From Streptococcus sp. 2342 (GTDB lineage: Bacteria; Bacillota; Bacilli; Lactobacillales; Streptococcaceae), in the NCBI RefSeq assembly GCF_013276795.1, contig NZ_VMLR01000006.1, positions 1 through 64,000 of the forward strand: 64,000 nucleotides of DNA, given 5' to 3'. The notes below the pieces were generated by a model, which was given only the letters and a program-made list of their open reading frames with translations, was not told where the DNA came from and did not search any database. The first letter of the stretch is position 1, and every line of letters begins with the position of its first letter. A program made the position numbers and the translations under genes. Shown here piece after piece: positions 1 to 9,825 of the stretch.

Positions 1-15
1 ATCCTGTCTTCCCGA
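1..15 (+). tRNA. tRNA-Pro, 3' end only (cut by window start)
   Basis: The first 15 bases match the T-stem 3' strand plus an acceptor strand CTTCCCG and discriminator A, as in Firmicute tRNA-Pro. It sits just upstream of tRNA-Met, the order seen in Bacillus/Streptococcus tRNA arrays. The anticodon lies outside the window, so the identity is inferred. Confidence 0.6.
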
Positions 16-20
16 TACAT

Positions 21-94
21 GGCGGTGTAGCTCAGCTGGCTAGAGCGTCCGGTTCATACCCGGGAGGTCGGGGGTTCGATCCCCTTCGCCGCTA
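21..94 (+). tRNA. tRNA-Met (CAT), elongator
   Basis: A full cloverleaf is readable: acceptor GGCGGTG pairs with CGCCGCT (one G-U at the end) and the discriminator is A. The anticodon loop holds CAT. It lacks the initiator C1-A72 mismatch. Array order (Met, Ile2, Ser, fMet) and the acceptor bases favour elongator Met over the lysidine Ile2 species. Confidence 0.88.
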
Positions 95-107
95 TAATGA
101 TCTTGTC

Positions 108-181
108 GGACCTTTAGCTCAGCTGGTTAGAGCTCTCGGCTCATAACCGAGTGGTCGTAGGTTCAAGTCCTACAAGGTCCA
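108..181 (+). tRNA. tRNA-Ile2 (CAT, probably lysidine-modified) or Met
   Basis: The cloverleaf has acceptor GGACCTT/AAGGTCC, discriminator A and anticodon CAT. C4-G69 and C5-G68 in the acceptor are the pairs known to favour TilS (lysidine) recognition. This is the second CAT tRNA of the array, the position held by Ile2 in Bacillus. Annotation tools will often call it Met. Confidence 0.8.
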
Positions 182-191
182 TTTGAATATT

Positions 192-281
192 GGAGGATTA
201 CCCAAGTCCGGCTGAAGGGAACGGTCTTGAAAACCGTCAGGCGTGTAAAAGCGTGCGTGGGTTCGAATCCCACATCCTCCT
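192..281 (+). tRNA. tRNA-Ser (TGA)
   Basis: A class II tRNA with a long variable arm, acceptor GGAGGAT/ATCCTCC and anticodon TGA in a CGGTC/ACCG stem. The length of about 90 nt is usual for Ser. Confidence 0.93.
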
Positions 282-291
282 TTTATATTAA

Positions 292-365
<74 letters not shown>

Positions 366-368
366 TAA

Positions 369-441
369 GGCTCGGTAGCTCAGTTGGTAGAGCAATGGAT
401 TGAAGCTCCATGTGTCGGCGGTTCGATTCCGTCTCGCGCCA
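369..441 (+). tRNA. tRNA-Phe (GAA)
   Basis: Cloverleaf with anticodon GAA (TTGAAGC loop). The acceptor GGCTCGG pairs with TCGCGCC with one T-C mismatch at the fourth pair; discriminator A. Confidence 0.9.
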
Positions 442-461
442 TTTTTACTTATAGTATGTAT

Positions 462-532
462 GCGGGTGTAGTTTAGTGGTAAAACTACAGCCTTCCAAGC
501 TGTTGTCGCGAGTTCGATTCTCGTCACCCGCT
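462..532 (+). tRNA. tRNA-Gly (TCC)
   Basis: Short 71-nt tRNA with acceptor GCGGGTG/CACCCGC, anticodon TCC and discriminator T, as is typical for bacterial Gly. Confidence 0.94.
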
Positions 533-566
533 TTGAACTTTGTTCAAATTACCAAGTTTTTAACTT

Positions 567-640
<74 letters not shown>

Positions 641-646
641 TTAATT

Positions 647-734
647 GGAGAATTACTCAAGAGGCTGAAGAGGACGGTTTGCTAAATCGTTAGGTCGGGT
701 AACTGGCGCAAGGGTTCGAATCCCTTATTCTCCG
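647..734 (+). tRNA. tRNA-Ser (GCT)
   Basis: Class II tRNA, 88 nt, long variable arm, acceptor GGAGAAT/ATTCTCC, anticodon GCT, discriminator G. It is the last gene of the array. Confidence 0.94.
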
Positions 735-741
735 TTTTAAT

Positions 742-764
742 GAGAGTTTGTAACTCTCTTTTTT
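742..764 (+). terminator. Intrinsic terminator of the tRNA array
   Basis: A perfect 7-bp stem GAGAGTT/AACTCTC with a 3-nt loop is followed by TTTTTT, 8 nt after the last tRNA. Confidence 0.88.
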
Positions 765-859
765 ACTTTTAGAGACAATAAAACTTCAAATCTGTAAAAC
801 TTAATTGCATTACTAATCTGAAGTTATTTTTATATCGTTTATATTATAATTGTGTTATT

Positions 860-1795
860 TCACTTCCAACCCTTGAGTGAAATTTCTCCGCTATTGAGCC
901 AGATTTCTTTTCCGTTATCACATTGAACTAAAAGTTTACCACTTTCAGAGATGTCTTTAGCAAGTCCCTTGTAGTCTTTTTGATCTAGTGTGAAAGTAAC
1001 TTCTTTTCCTAGAACGAATGACTGTTTTTTATATAGGTATAATAACTCATCTGCTGGTGTTTCGAAGAAAGCACGCCAGATTTCTATGATTAATTCATTC
1101 CTTGTTATTGGAGCTGTAGTTTTAAATAAGCTAGCAGCTTTTTCTTTTAACTCTTGTGGGAAGTCATTAATAGTAAAGTTGATTCCTACTCCAATAATGA
1201 TATCTGTGACTAAGCCTGTTTCTACAGAGGTCATTGCTTCAGTGAGAATTCCTCCAATTTTATGATTGTTTAGGTAGATATCATTGACCCATTTTATGTC
1301 GACATCTATTAATGTTAGGTTCTTAATGGCTTTGTAGATAGCTCCTGCTACAAGTAGTGTGTAGGATGGTAATTGGTCATAGGGGAGATTTGGTTTAAGA
1401 TGGAGTGTCATATAAATGCCACCTTGTGGTGAGTAGAAAGAACGTTGAAATCGACCTCGGCCTGCTGTTTGATAGGAAGCTATATAGAGGGTGTTTGCTT
1501 CATTTCCTAAATCAATTGCTTCTTTTGCATCTAGTTGTGTTGATTTTGTTTCGGGTTTAAAGCTGACTTTAATTGGAAGATTTTCTTCTAGAAGTTCTGG
1601 AAGAATAAGGTCTCCATTCACCAGTTTATAGCCTTTGTTTTTGATACTATCAATTTCAATGCCTTCTTGTTCTAACCGCTTGATGGCTTTCCAAATTGAT
1701 GTTCGGGTCAGTGATAGTTCTTCTGCAATTTTTTCTCCGCTTATATAGTCGGTTTCTTTAGCTAGAATCTGATAGACAGCTTGGTAGGATTTCAT
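860..1795 (-). CDS. birA: Biotin--[acetyl-CoA-carboxylase] ligase / biotin repressor BirA
   Basis: This 311-aa bifunctional BirA attaches biotin to the acetyl-CoA carboxylase carrier protein and can bind DNA. Residues 1-60 form a winged helix (SGEKIAEELSLTRTSIWKAI). The central catalytic domain has the biotinyl-AMP loop GRGRFQRSF and the KWVNDIYL segment, with an SH3-like C-terminus. Its ATG overlaps the stop of rafR (ATGA), so the two are co-transcribed. In pneumococcal raf literature this gene was called rafS. No link to raffinose metabolism is visible in the protein itself. Confidence 0.93.
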   Translation of the reverse strand: MKSYQAVYQILAKETDYISGEKIAEELSLTRTSIWKAIKRLEQEGIEIDSIKNKGYKLVNGDLILPELLEENLPIKVSFKPETKSTQLDAKEAIDLGNEANTLYIASYQTAGRGRFQRSFYSPQGGIYMTLHLKPNLPYDQLPSYTLLVAGAIYKAIKNLTLIDVDIKWVNDIYLNNHKIGGILTEAMTSVETGLVTDIIIGVGINFTINDFPQELKEKAASLFKTTAPITRNELIIEIWRAFFETPADELLYLYKKQSFVLGKEVTFTLDQKDYKGLAKDISESGKLLVQCDNGKEIWLNSGEISLKGWK

Positions 1796-2652
1796 AGTGT
1801 TTCCTTTCTCACTAGTTGGTATTGAGAGTATTCTTTTCTTGTATGACTTGGAGTCTGATTAAAGTATTGTTTATAGGCTTTAGAAAAATGTAGTGGATCT
1901 GAAAAACCTACCGAGTATGCAATTACCTTGATGGACTCTTGGGTATTTTCGAGAAGTTGTTTAGCTCGGTGCATTCGAACGTAGAGTAGGTATTCTTTAG
2001 GTGATAAGGTATTAAATTCTTTGAATACACTTGATAAGTAGCTCCTGTGAACGGATAGTTCTTTTGCTAAATCTTGGATTGTAAGTGATTGAGGATAGTG
2101 GCTATCAATTAATCTTTTGCATTCAAGATAGAGTTGGTGGGTTGATGAAATATTATTTTTTTTCTGATTGGGAGCAATAGTTCCCAGATGAAACATCAGT
2201 TCATGGAGCTGTCCCATGATATGGAGTTGAGCTAATTCATTTGATTTTGTAATCTGAGCGAAGCGGACAATGTCTGAGATGAGTTTTGCAGTAGACTGGG
2301 TATGACAAGTTTCAGATTGGATGAGATAGGATTGGTCAGAAATTTGAGAAAGAGCAAAATAATCAGGAGCTTTCCCTCCAGTGATTCCCAACCAGTAGTA
2401 GGCCCAAGGTTCTTTACTATCTGCTTGATAAAAGGTTAGTTCCTATGGTTTTAATAGAAAGAAATCTCCTTCTTTTAAATCAACAATTTTACCCTTGTAA
2501 TGAAATTTTCCTTGTCCTTTAGTAATGTAATGTAGAACGTATGTATCACGAATGGCTGGACCAAAAGAGTAATTTGGTGTGCATTCCTCATATCCATAAA
2601 AGCTTAAGGAAAGGTCAATTGTTCCAGTCTGGTATTCTGAAAAAACTAGCAT
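1792..2652 (-). pseudogene. rafR: rafR/msmR AraC-family raffinose regulator, interrupted by an amber codon
   Basis: The intact frame would encode 286 aa, the usual RafR length, with an N-terminal cupin-like sensor and a C-terminal AraC double helix-turn-helix (LTIQDLAKELSVHRSYLSSVF, then VGFSDPLHFSKAYKQYF). Codon 70 is TAG (2443-2445 on the plus strand). Reading through it gives an uninterrupted frame (PxELTFYQADSKEPWAYYW), so the lesion is one nonsense change. Downstream TTG or ATG codons could restart translation and yield the DNA-binding half without its sensor. It is divergent from aga, its expected target. Confidence 0.85.
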
Positions 2653-2705
2653 GTGCTACCTCCTACCTAACATTTTACCATATTCTTGAGACATTTTTCT
2701 ATTTT

Positions 2706-2730
2706 GGAAAGCGATTTCAGATGATAAAAT
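2706..2730 (+). promoter_or_regulatory. aga promoter with cre-like site
   Basis: GGAAAGCGATTTCA (2706-2719) fits the catabolite-responsive element with one mismatch at its first base. It lies just before a TAAAAT -10 (2725-2730). The -35 is poor, as expected for a promoter needing an AraC-type activator (RafR). The placement suggests CcpA repression of the raf operon. Confidence 0.6.
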
Positions 2731-2759
2731 AGAATCAATAAAGTGATGAGGTGAAGTAA

Positions 2760-4922
2760 ATGGGAGTTAGGCTAGAGAATAATCTATTTTATGTTGAGAG
2801 TAAAAATTTAAGTTTGATTATTGAAAATCGAAATGGCTACTTACTTTTGAAACATTTAGGAAAGACTATTAAGAACTATAAAGGTTGCAATAGTGTTTAT
2901 GAACGAGACCATGCCTTTTCAGGGAATCCAACGGCTAATAATAGAACCTTTAGTTTAGATACTCAGCGTCAGATTTTCGGACAACATGGCTTAGGAGATT
3001 TTAGGAAACCAACTATACAGGTTCAGCATAGTGTAACTGAAGTAACAGACTTTCGATTTGTAGAAGCAAAGATTTTAAAAGGTCAGAATGGTCCACAGGG
3101 ATTACCTTCTCCGCATAGCATGGACGATACAGAGACCCTTGCTTTGATGTTAGAAGATTCTAAGGCTCAACTTAGCCTGACTTTGTATTATACTGCTTTT
3201 GATAATGATGCGACAATTGCTAGCTACAGTAAATTAGAGAATAATAGTAATCAGGAAGTTGTCATCCATAAAGATTTTTCTTTTATGGCTGATTTGCCAG
3301 CTGCAGCTTACGAAATCGTAACTCTTCAGGGTGCTTATGCTCGCGAAAAGACTGTCAGACGTCAACAGGTAGAACAAGGAATCTTTTCGATTAGTTCGAA
3401 CCGCGGTGCTTCTGGTCATGCTCAAACACCAGCTCTTCTACTATGTGATCAAGGAGTCACAGAGGATGCTGGGAATGCACTTGCTATTCAACTAATGTAT
3501 AGTGGAAACTTTGAAGCTTTTGTTCAAAGGAATCAATTGAATGAAGTTCGACTGGCGATTGGGATTAATTCGGAAAACTTTTCTTGGAAGTTAGACCCTG
3601 AGGAATACTTTGAAACACCAGTAGCTTTAGTGACCTATTCAGATAAGGGATTAACTGGTATTAGCCATGAAAGTCAAAATTTTGTACTGAAGCATATTCT
3701 GCCAAGTAAATTTTCTAAAAAAGAACGTCCAATTCTAATCAATAACTGGGAAGCAACCTACTTTGACTTTCAGAGAGAAAAACTGTTAGAGCTGGCTGAT
3801 GAAGCTAAGAAAGTTGGTATTGAACTTTTTGTATTGGATGATGGATGGTTTGGCAATCGCTTTGATGATAATCGTGCTTTAGGTGATTGGATTGTTAATG
3901 AGAAAAAACTGGGTGGTAGCCTAGAAAGTCTGATTTCAGCTATCCATGAAAGAGGTCTACAGTTTGGACTTTGGTTAGAACCGGAAATGATTTCTGTAGA
4001 TAGTGATTTGTATCGTAAACATCCTGACTGGGCTATTCAGGTTCCAGGATATGAGCATACTTATTCTCGGAATCAATTAGTACTTAATCTTGCCAATCCT
4101 CAGGTAGTAGAATACTTGAAAAATGTCTTAGATCAACTCCTATCTTATCATGAGATTGATTATATTAAATGGGATATGAATCGTAATATGACCAACCTAG
4201 GAAATGGCTTTACTTATCTAGAGACAAAGATGCAATCTCATCAGTACATGTTGGGGCTTTACGAACTCGTTTCTTATCTGACAGAGAAGCACAGCCATAT
4301 TCTCTTTGAGTCCTGCTCTGGTGGTGGTGGACGAAATGATCTGGGTATGATGCGCTATTTCCCACAAGTCTGGACTAGTGATAATACTGATGCTATTGCA
4401 CGTTTACCAATTCAATACGGTTCATCTTATCTCTATCCAACCATTTCTATGGGGGCTCATGTGTCAGCAGTACCGAATCATCAGATGGGGCGAACGACAC
4501 CATTAGAAACACGTGGTCATGTAGCAATGATGGGAAATTTGGGATATGAGCTTGATTTGACAAGTTTATCAGATGAAGAGAAAGCTGAGATTGCTAATCA
4601 GGTGAACTTGTATAAAGAATTACGACCAGTAGTTCAGTTAGGACAACAGTATAGGTTAATCAATCCCGAGTCTGCATCCAATGAAGCAGCTGTACAATTT
4701 AATTACAAAAATCAAACGATTGTAACCTACGTTCGCGTTTTGTCAGTTGTAGAGACCATGGAAACAACTTTAAAGTTAAAAGATTTGGATGAAGAGGGAC
4801 TGTATGAATTACAGGAAAATGGAGAAGTTTACTCAGGTGCAGAACTCATGTATGCAGGCTTAACTGTTATCTTATCCCAAGGAGATTTTTTGAGTAGACA
4901 GTATATTTTTAGAAGACTATAA
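2760..4922 (+). CDS. aga: Alpha-galactosidase, GH36 family
   Basis: This 720-aa enzyme releases galactose from raffinose and melibiose in the cytoplasm. It has the GH36 layout: an N-terminal beta-sandwich to about residue 325, then a TIM barrel. Visible motifs are [11 protein letters not shown], the nucleophile region YIKWDMNRN (Asp of KWD), the acid/base region WTSDNTDA and the substrate-contact motif [17 protein letters not shown] ribosome site precedes the ATG. It starts the aga-rafEFG-gtfA operon. No disruption is seen. Confidence 0.96.
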   Translation: MGVRLENNLFYVESKNLSLIIENRNGYLLLKHLGKTIKNYKGCNSVYERDHAFSGNPTANNRTFSLDTQRQIFGQHGLGDFRKPTIQVQHSVTEVTDFRFVEAKILKGQNGPQGLPSPHSMDDTETLALMLEDSKAQLSLTLYYTAFDNDATIASYSKLENNSNQEVVIHKDFSFMADLPAAAYEIVTLQGAYAREKTVRRQQVEQGIFSISSNRGASGHAQTPALLLCDQGVTEDAGNALAIQLMYSGNFEAFVQRNQLNEVRLAIGINSENFSWKLDPEEYFETPVALVTYSDKGLTGISHESQNFVLKHILPSKFSKKERPILINNWEATYFDFQREKLLELADEAKKVGIELFVLDDGWFGNRFDDNRALGDWIVNEKKLGGSLESLISAIHERGLQFGLWLEPEMISVDSDLYRKHPDWAIQVPGYEHTYSRNQLVLNLANPQVVEYLKNVLDQLLSYHEIDYIKWDMNRNMTNLGNGFTYLETKMQSHQYMLGLYELVSYLTEKHSHILFESCSGGGGRNDLGMMRYFPQVWTSDNTDAIARLPIQYGSSYLYPTISMGAHVSAVPNHQMGRTTPLETRGHVAMMGNLGYELDLTSLSDEEKAEIANQVNLYKELRPVVQLGQQYRLINPESASNEAAVQFNYKNQTIVTYVRVLSVVETMETTLKLKDLDEEGLYELQENGEVYSGAELMYAGLTVILSQGDFLSRQYIFRRL

Positions 4923-4956
4923 TAAAGGTGTATAAATTTATAAAGGAGGCTTTCCA

Positions 4957-6207
4957 ATGAAATGGTATAAGAAAGCAGGTTTTCTTTTAGTCGCTGGGGC
5001 TAGTTTACTAGGTCTAGCAGCTTGTGGTCAGAATAATCAATCGACTGATGGAAAGGTAACGATTGAATTTTTTAACCAGAAGACCGAAATGGCGGATACT
5101 TTGCAAAAAATTGTAGATAATTTTGAAAAGGATCATCCTACTATTGATGTAAAACTGACGACTGTTCCGGCAGCTGGTATTGTTCTGAAGACTCGGATTT
5201 TATCAGGAGATGTTCCAGATATTGTTAATATCTATCCTCAAAATATGGATTTTCAGGAGTGGGCAAAAGCAGGTTACTTTGCAGATATGACAGGGAAATC
5301 TTATCTTGAGAATATTAAGAATGACTATGCAGAAAAGTATGCAATCAATAACAAGATTTATAGTGTGCCTTTAACTGCTAACCTTTATGGAATTTATTAC
5401 AATAAAACAAAGTTTAAAGAATTAGGACTTGAGGAACCGAAGACTTTTAAAGAGTTTCAAGAGATTGTTAAAAAGATAAAAGATAGTGGGAATTCTCCGT
5501 TTGCAGTTGCAGGCAATGAAGGATGGACATTAAACGGTTATCACCAACTTTCTCTCATTACCATTACAGGCAGTGGAGACGCAGCTAATAACTATCTTCG
5601 CTTTTCAAAACCAAATGCTATTTCTGCAGATGATGCTATTTTAAAAGCAGATGCAGAACGACTAGATTTGTTGGCGGATAATGCTCAAGATGGATGGCGT
5701 GGTGCCTCTTATAATGATGCGGTGGTAGCATTCTCGAATGAAAAAGCCTTGATGATGCCACAAGGATCATGGGCATTAGCGGCAATTAATCAACAGGATC
5801 CAAAATTTGATGTGGGGATGTTTGCCTTCCCAGGAGAAGAAGTAGGAAAAGAAGTCACTGTTGGTGCAGGGGACATGGCATTATCAACTTCAGCTACTAC
5901 CAAACATCCTAAAGAAACCGAAGAATTTATCAGCTATATGACTAGTTCAAAAGCTATGCAAGCATATTATGATGTGGATGGATCACCAGTTGCTGTAAAA
6001 GGTGTACAGGAAAAAGAAGATTCAGCACTTGCAGAGATTTCTAAACTAGCATTTACGGATAAACATTATGTTTGGTTGGGCCAACACTGGAATTCTGAAG
6101 AAGATTTTTTCAATCTAAGTGCAGGTTACTTGATGGATAAAAATCTGAAAAATATGGCAAACAATCTCAATGCTTTCTTTAATCCAATGAAGGCAGATTT
6201 GGACTAG
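4957..6207 (+). CDS. rafE: Raffinose-binding lipoprotein RafE
   Basis: A 416-aa extracellular solute-binding protein (family 1) of a carbohydrate ABC importer. A signal peptide ends in a lipobox LAAC with the lipidated Cys at residue 23. The mature part has typical sugar-binding segments (SGDVPDIVNIYP, VPLTANLYGIYYNK, MMPQGSWAL). It is preceded by AAAGGAGG and followed by rafF after 18 nt. The ATPase (MsmK) is not encoded here, as usual in streptococci, where it is shared and encoded elsewhere. Confidence 0.95.
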   Translation: MKWYKKAGFLLVAGASLLGLAACGQNNQSTDGKVTIEFFNQKTEMADTLQKIVDNFEKDHPTIDVKLTTVPAAGIVLKTRILSGDVPDIVNIYPQNMDFQEWAKAGYFADMTGKSYLENIKNDYAEKYAINNKIYSVPLTANLYGIYYNKTKFKELGLEEPKTFKEFQEIVKKIKDSGNSPFAVAGNEGWTLNGYHQLSLITITGSGDAANNYLRFSKPNAISADDAILKADAERLDLLADNAQDGWRGASYNDAVVAFSNEKALMMPQGSWALAAINQQDPKFDVGMFAFPGEEVGKEVTVGAGDMALSTSATTKHPKETEEFISYMTSSKAMQAYYDVDGSPVAVKGVQEKEDSALAEISKLAFTDKHYVWLGQHWNSEEDFFNLSAGYLMDKNLKNMANNLNAFFNPMKADLD

Positions 6208-6225
6208 AATAGGAGTTAAGATGAT

Positions 6226-7098
6226 ATGGCTATTCGAAAATTTTTAAATAAATACTGGGGTTGGACTTTTTTGTTCATCCCGCTTGCATTACAAGCTATC
6301 TTCTTTTACTTTCCGATGGTACAAGGTGCTTTCTATAGTTTGACTAACTGGACTGGATTGACCTATAATTATAAATTTGTTGGTCTGAATAACTACAAAT
6401 TGCTGATGATTGATGGGAAATTCTTCACAGCCATTGCTTTTACTTTGATTGTAACCCTGGCATTGATTATTGGAGAGATTACAATTGGGATGGTTGTGGC
6501 TCGAGCCTTAAATTCTAAGATGAAAGGGCAGACCTTCTTTAGAGCATGGTTCTTTTTCCCAGCGGTTTTGTCTGGTTTGACAGTTTCCTTGATTTTTAAA
6601 CAATTCTTTAACTATGGTCTTCCAACGATTGGAAAAATTTTAGGGATTAGTTTTTTACAAGAAAGTCTATTAGGAACACCAATCGGAGCGGTAGTGGCAA
6701 CTATTTTTGTTCTTCTATGGCAAGGAGTAGCAATGCCAATTATTCTCTTTCTTGCTGGTCTTCAGAGTATTCCATCTGATATTTTGGAGGCGGCATCAAT
6801 TGATGGTGCAACAAGCAAACAAACTTTTTGGAAGATTGAATTACCATATTTGTTGCCAACGATTTCTATGGTTTTTATCCTAGCTCTTAAGTCCGGTTTG
6901 ACTGCCTTTGACCAAATTTTTGCCTTGACGAGTGGTGGTCCAAATAATGCTACAACGTCTCTTGGTCTTTTAGTCTATAACTATGCCTTCAAGAGTAATC
7001 AATATGGATATGCGAATGCAATTGCCTTGATTTTATTCTTAATTATTGGAATTGTTTCTCTTATCCAAATCAAACTATCAAAGAAATTTGAAATCTAA
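6226..7098 (+). CDS. rafF: Raffinose ABC transporter permease RafF
   Basis: A 290-aa inner-membrane permease of the MalF type with about six transmembrane segments. The ATPase-contacting EAA loop is LEAASIDGATSKQTFWKIELP near residues 185-205. It lies between rafE and rafG on the same strand with gaps of under 20 nt and forms the channel with RafG. Confidence 0.95.
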   Translation: MAIRKFLNKYWGWTFLFIPLALQAIFFYFPMVQGAFYSLTNWTGLTYNYKFVGLNNYKLLMIDGKFFTAIAFTLIVTLALIIGEITIGMVVARALNSKMKGQTFFRAWFFFPAVLSGLTVSLIFKQFFNYGLPTIGKILGISFLQESLLGTPIGAVVATIFVLLWQGVAMPIILFLAGLQSIPSDILEAASIDGATSKQTFWKIELPYLLPTISMVFILALKSGLTAFDQIFALTSGGPNNATTSLGLLVYNYAFKSNQYGYANAIALILFLIIGIVSLIQIKLSKKFEI

Positions 7099-7114
7099 TA
7101 GGGGAGTCTGACAC

Positions 7115-7948
7115 ATGAAAAAAGAAGAAAAATTGAATCAGTTTTGGAAGTATGTCCTCTTGATAGTAGGTGGTATTCTCATACTTGTTCCTTTGTTGGT
7201 AACGGTTTTTAGTTCCTTCAAGACAACCAAGGATATCATGAATCATTTCTTTGGTTTGCCCAATCCTTTTACATTAAGCAATTATGAACGATTGGTTTCG
7301 GATGGAATTGGAGGCTATTTCTGGAATTCAGCTGTTATTACGGTGTTATCATTGATTGTAGTAGCCTTCTTTATACCAGCTGCAGCCTATTCCATTGCTC
7401 GAAATATGTCCAAGAAAAAAGCCTTTGCAATTATGTATTCGCTCTTGATCTTAGGGATATTTGTTCCATTTCAGGTGATTATGATTCCTATCACAGTTAT
7501 GATGAGCAAACTCGGCCTGGCAAATATGTGGGGGTTGGTACTACTTTATCTAACTTATGCAATTCCACAGACCCTCTTCTTGTATGTTGGTTATATTAAA
7601 ATCAGTGTACCAGATAGTTTAGATGAAGCTGCAGAAATTGATGGGGCTGATCGATTTACAACTTACCGTCGAATTATCTTTCCAATGCTGAAGCCCATGC
7701 ATGCTACAACCTTGATTATCAATGCATTATGGTTCTGGAATGACTTTATGTTGCCATTGTTGATTTTGAATAAGGATTCCAAGATGTGGACTTTGCCTCT
7801 CTTCCAGTACAACTACCAAGGTCAGTATTTTAATGACTATGGGCCAAGTTTTGCATCCTATATTGTGGGAATTGTAACAATTACTGTCGTCTACCTCATC
7901 TTCCAAAAACATATTATTTCAGGAATGAGCAACGGAGCAGTGAAATAA
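7115..7948 (+). CDS. rafG: Raffinose ABC transporter permease RafG
   Basis: A 277-aa MalG-type permease with six predicted membrane segments. The EAA loop reads LDEAAEIDGADRFTTYRRI at about residues 169-187. It pairs with RafF. It is followed by a 297-nt gap before gtfA, unusually long within this operon, which holds a hairpin and a duplicated sequence. Confidence 0.95.
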   Translation: MKKEEKLNQFWKYVLLIVGGILILVPLLVTVFSSFKTTKDIMNHFFGLPNPFTLSNYERLVSDGIGGYFWNSAVITVLSLIVVAFFIPAAAYSIARNMSKKKAFAIMYSLLILGIFVPFQVIMIPITVMMSKLGLANMWGLVLLYLTYAIPQTLFLYVGYIKISVPDSLDEAAEIDGADRFTTYRRIIFPMLKPMHATTLIINALWFWNDFMLPLLILNKDSKMWTLPLFQYNYQGQYFNDYGPSFASYIVGIVTITVVYLIFQKHIISGMSNGAVK

Positions 7949-7950
7949 GA

Positions 7951-8103
7951 TACAAAGGGACGATTCAGCTTGCTGAAAATTTCTGTAGAAAAATAGGAAA
8001 TTGACGTAGTGTGCTTGCACACAAGAAGATTTATCTTTTTTCCTAAGAAATTAGTCCCGTGTTCAATTCCGTATACGAAGGGACGATTCAGCTTATTGAC
8101 AAT
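7951..8103 (+). repeat. Near-duplicate 30-bp sequence flanking a hairpin, rafG-gtfA gap
   Basis: Positions 7951-7980 and 8074-8103 match at 26 of 30 bases, including an exact 17-bp run starting AAGGGACGATTC. Between them lies a perfect 6-bp hairpin GTGTGC-TT-GCACAC (8009-8022). TTGACA occurs at 8096-8101 inside the second copy, without a clear -10 at proper spacing. The remaining gap up to 8231 holds nothing else recognised. Confidence 0.6.
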
Positions 8104-8245
8104 TCAAGAAAAAAATAAAGTAGTACTTAGTTTATCACAGTCTATATTAATACGAGTTTGATGATAAACAGAGATTTAAAATGAATTTGATTTACGAAGC
8201 CAGGTCATATAAGACTTGGCTTCAATTAGAAAAAGGAGAGTAATG

Positions 8246-9688
8246 ATGCCAATTCAGAATAAAACCATGTTGATTACCTATTCAGATAGTCTGGGAAATA
8301 ATCTTAAAGACTTATATGAGAATTTGGAAGAGCATTTTGGAGATGCTATTGGGGGAGTTCACCTTCTACCATTTTTCCCATCAACAGGTGATCGTGGATT
8401 TGCGCCAGTTGACTACGACGAAGTGGACTCAGCTTTTGGTGATTGGGAGGATGTTAAGCGTTTAGGTGAGAAGTATTATCTTATGTTTGACTTTATGATT
8501 AACCATATTTCTCGTCAATCTAAGTATTATAAGGACTATCAAGAAAAACATGAAGCCAGTGAATTTAAAGATCTCTTTTTAAACTGGGATAAGTTTTGGC
8601 CAGAAAACCGTCCAACACAGTCTGATGTAGATTTAATTTACAAGCGTAAGGATCGTGCACCAAAGCAAGAGATTGTGTTTGAAGATGGTTCAGTGGAACA
8701 TTTGTGGAATACCTTTGGTGAGGAGCAGATTGATCTTGATGTGAGCAAAGAAGTAACGATGGAATTTATCCGTAAGACCATTCAGCACTTGGCAAGTAAT
8801 TGATGTGATTTGATTCGTCTAGATGCCTTTGCTTATGCAGTGAAGAAATTGGATACTAATGATTTCTTTGTAGAACCAGATATTTGGGATTTATTGGACA
8901 AAGTTCGAGATATCGCTGCTGAGTATGGGACAGAGCTTTTACCTGAGATTCATGAACACTATTCGATTCAGTTTAAAATAGCAGACCATGATTACTATGT
9001 TTATGATTTTGCTCTTCCAATGGTGACACTTTATACTCTTTACAGTTCCAGAACAGAGCGTTTGGCTAAGTGGTTGAAGATGAGCCCGATGAAGCAATTT
9101 ACGACGCTAGATACCCATGATGGGATTGGAGTAGTAGATGTCAAGGATATCCTGACCGATGAGGAGATTGATTATGCTTCAAATGAACTCTATAAGGTTG
9201 GAGCTAATGTCAAACGTAAGTACTCCAGTGCCGAGTATAATAATTTAGATATCTACCAAATCAATTCAACCTATTATTCTGCGCTTGGAGATGATGATGT
9301 TAAGTATTTTCTCGCTCGTCTAATTCAAGCTTTTGCTCCAGGTATTCCTCAAGTTTACTATGTAGGTCTATTAGCAGGCAAGAATGACTTGAAATTATTA
9401 GAAGAAACTAAAGAAGGTCGAAATATTAATCGTCATTACTATAGCAATGAGGAAATAGCAGAAGAAGTCCAACGTCCTGTGGTGAAGGCACTTCTCAATC
9501 TATTTTCTTTCCGTAATCGTTCAGAAGCATTTGATTTAGAAGGAACTATTGACGTTGAAACACCAACAGCCCACAGCATTGTAATCAAACGTCAAAATAA
9601 AGATAAGTCCGTAACAGCAGTAGCAGAAATTGATTTGCAAAATCAGACTTATCGGGTAATTGAGAACGGAATTAAAGTAACATTTTGA
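8246..9688 (+). pseudogene. gtfA: gtfA sucrose phosphorylase, interrupted by an opal codon
   Basis: The full frame (480 codons from the ATG after AAAAGGAGAG) matches GH13 sucrose phosphorylase, which turns sucrose plus phosphate into glucose-1-phosphate and fructose. Codon 186 is TGA (8801-8803) where GtfA proteins have Gly ([15 protein letters not shown]). The stop falls seven codons before the nucleophile Asp of IRLDAF, so the truncated product cannot be active. The frame continues intact past the stop, including acid/base LPEIHEH and [10 protein letters not shown]-to-T change in a GGA codon is the simplest origin. Confidence 0.88.
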
Positions 9689-9725
9689 AGCCTTGATATG
9701 GTTGATAAAATAGGATTTTTATTTT

Positions 9726-9771
9726 GGAAAACGTTTCCTTTGTTTTCAAATTGCTAAAAAAGTGGTACAAT
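9726..9771 (+). promoter_or_regulatory. rafH promoter with palindromic cre-like site
   Basis: TTTTCA (9743-9748), 17 nt, TACAAT (9766-9771). A near-perfect palindrome GGAAAACGTTTCC (9726-9738) sits just upstream and resembles a CcpA site, though it deviates from the consensus at three bases. rafH may therefore be transcribed separately from gtfA. Confidence 0.55.
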
Positions 9772-9825
9772 ATAGGATAGCTTACTATTATCTGAATCAA
9801 CTGATTTGGAGAGAAAGGATTCATT

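Noticed and set aside
8096-8124. TTGACA in the rafG-gtfA gap as a separate gtfA promoter
   Set aside because: No acceptable -10 occurs at 16-18 nt spacing, so it is noted only as part of the repeat.
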